This document shows positions 5,806-6,343 of a stretch of 6,343 nt of DNA, in pieces. Within the stretch, counting starts at the first letter, position 1. The number at the start of each line of letters is the position of its first letter. Origin of the DNA: Desulfobacteraceae bacterium (GTDB lineage Bacteria > Desulfobacterota > Desulfobacteria > Desulfobacterales > UBA11574); NCBI GenBank assembly GCA_002868985.1, contig PKTV01000024.1:1-6343 (forward strand), given 5' to 3'. The notes beneath the pieces are model-generated. The model searched no databases, was not told the DNA's origin, and was given only the letters and a program-made list of their open reading frames with translations. The position numbers and the translations under genes are program-made.

Positions 5806-6051
5806 TTATTTTTTCAAGAGCCCCGAGGACTTGTAAAGGGCGGTCGCCTTAGAAAGATCTGAGTCATTTATACCTGATGAACTCAAATTTTCTTCTCTGA
5901 TTCTCTCATATATTTCCTGGCGATGAATTTCAATGGTTTTGGGTGCTTCAATTCCAAGCTTAACCTGTGTCCCTTTTATCTCAACCAGTGTAACCGTAAT
6001 ATCATCGCCGATATTAATCTTTTCACCCAACTTCCGTGTTAGTATAAGCAT
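5806..6051 (-). CDS. csrA: Carbon storage regulator CsrA (RsmA), translational regulator
   Basis: CsrA is a homodimeric RNA-binding protein that binds GGA motifs, often over Shine-Dalgarno sequences, and blocks translation of targets such as flagellin. The 81 residues include the canonical core [20 protein letters not shown] with RNA-contacting L4, T5 and R6, and [12 protein letters not shown] with R44. The C-terminal extension from about residue 55 is longer than the 61-residue E. coli protein and is typical of FliW-controlled CsrA, where this surface contacts FliW. The ATG is preceded by GGATGG, spaced for a Shine-Dalgarno sequence and embedded in a CsrA-like site. It lies between the flgL tail and fliW on the same strand, the usual arrangement in bacteria using the FliW-CsrA switch. 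Confidence 0.98.
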   Translation of the reverse strand: MLILTRKLGEKINIGDDITVTLVEIKGTQVKLGIEAPKTIEIHRQEIYERIREENLSSSGINDSDLSKATALYKSSGLLKK

Positions 6052-6066
6052 AGCCCATCCATGGCA
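6052..6066 (-). promoter_or_regulatory. csrA ribosome-binding region with CsrA-like site
   Basis: On the minus strand the 15 nt before the csrA ATG contain CATGGATG, close to the CsrA consensus core (CARGGAUG). The GGA is at 6060-6058 and doubles as the Shine-Dalgarno core. GCC and GGC on either side can form a short stem that places AUGGAUG in the loop. This suggests autorepression, as known for csrA in other bacteria. Confidence 0.5.
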
Positions 6067-6071
6067 TCTAT

Positions 6072-6268
6072 TAGAAGCTATCTCAAAATAATCCTTTGGC
6101 CCAATCTCTGCGTTGGAGCCTCGTTTTAAGTCCTCGACATACTTAAAGTATGCGTGTCGAAGATCCCGTCAACAGGCGGGGCGGGTTAAAACTCTGCTCC
6201 GCCTTTTTATCCCGCTGGGTTTTAGCGGGGGATCTTGAACCAAAATCTTTATTTTGAGATGGCTTCTA
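6072..6268. repeat. 197-bp nested inverted-repeat element between flgL and csrA
   Basis: The outer arms 6072-6099 and 6240-6268 are inverted repeats. TAGAAGCTATCTCAAAAT on the left pairs with ATTTTGAGATGGCTTCTA on the right, 17 of 18 positions, followed inward by a second matching block (TTTGG with CCAAA). Inside lie further pairings: AAGATCCC (6160-6167) with GGGATCTT (6229-6236), CATACTT/AAGTATG around 6138-6152, and CCCGCT/AGCGGG (6211-6229). No frame encodes a transposase. The element fills nearly the whole gap between the flgL stop and the csrA leader, so a flgL-csrA transcript would fold it into one long stem. It fits a MITE-like or palindromic intergenic repeat. Confidence 0.65.
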
Positions 6269-6281
6269 TTTTTTTACTGAA

Positions 6282-6343
6282 TTATTTTAAATAATCCACC
6301 AGAGTCAACAATTTCATCACTTTAGATGAAGAGGCCAGGGCAG
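6282..6343 (-). CDS. flgL: Flagellar hook-filament junction protein FlgL, C-terminal end only
   Basis: Nineteen codons and a TAA stop (6284-6282) are visible before the right edge, reading ALASSSKVMKLLTLVDYLK. This matches the C-terminal helix of FlgL and other flagellin-like proteins, where an (A)S-K-(M/L)-x-L-x-L-x-D-Y-L pattern ends the chain. FlgL (HAP3) joins the hook to the flagellin filament. The assignment to FlgL rather than flagellin rests on its place just upstream of csrA and fliW, the common order flgL-csrA/fliW. The bulk of the gene lies outside the window. Confidence 0.82.
   Translation of the reverse strand, partial: ALASSSKVMKLLTLVDYLK

Noticed and set aside
6145..6172. Possible sigma-70 promoter for csrA inside the palindrome (TTGACG, 16 nt, TACTTT on the minus strand)
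   Set aside because: The -10 matches only three of six consensus bases and the elements overlap the repeat's own inverted arms, so the match is not persuasive.
6211..6229. CCCGCT/AGCGGG hairpin as a flgL terminator
   Set aside because: On the minus strand it is followed by an A-rich run rather than T residues; it fits better as an inner arm of the palindromic element.

Overview
The window looks like a chromosomal segment of a motile, Gram-negative sulfate-reducer-type bacterium (Desulfobacterota, most likely near the Desulfobacterales). This is inferred from the flgL-csrA-fliW order, two sigma-54-type promoters, a PAS domain of the kind found in NtrC-like regulators of that group, and AT-rich intergenic DNA full of palindromes. 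No rRNA or tRNA gene, CRISPR array or complete insertion sequence is visible.

Layout. (1) 1-652, minus: 5' part of an unrecognised protein with an excellent ribosome-binding site; it runs off the left edge. (2) 653-1307, no gene: a cluster of GTGTCC/GTGTTC-type half-sites (688-742), a 139-bp nested palindromic element (737-875), and a plausible sigma-54 promoter (1036-1051) with a long leader. (3) 1308-2906, plus: a 532-residue protein with an unknown N-terminal domain, a long acidic/serine-rich linker, two identically spaced zinc ribbons of topoisomerase I type and a very basic tail. (4) 2907-3084: convergent intergenic region with two weak AT-rich hairpins. (5) 3085-4661, minus: a two-gene unit. 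The first gene is a soluble-looking lytic transglycosylase and the second a REC-PAS response regulator. A near-consensus sigma-54 promoter (4700-4715) lies at the right distance from the first gene. (6) 4716-5133: a relic region with an inverted repeat and the C-terminal remnant of a four-helix-bundle (S23/IVS-type) gene on the plus strand. (7) 5134-6343, minus: flagellar checkpoint genes fliW (TTG start) and csrA, plus the last codons of flgL. The two gaps between them, about 230 bp each, are filled largely by inverted repeats.

How the genes fit together. FlgL is the hook-filament junction protein. CsrA is the RNA-binding translational repressor of flagellin and other genes, and FliW is its protein antagonist. 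The csrA start region carries its own CsrA-like GGA site over the Shine-Dalgarno sequence, and the fliW leader carries a GGA hairpin, which suggests feedback. The downstream transglycosylase could open peptidoglycan for the flagellum, but it has its own sigma-54 promoter and is separated by relic DNA. The most interesting items are the three palindromic intergenic elements, the regulator that ends where an AAA+ domain would normally start, the four-cysteine PAS domain, and the unusual twin-zinc-ribbon protein. I see no convincing evidence of a wholly new defence or mobile system.
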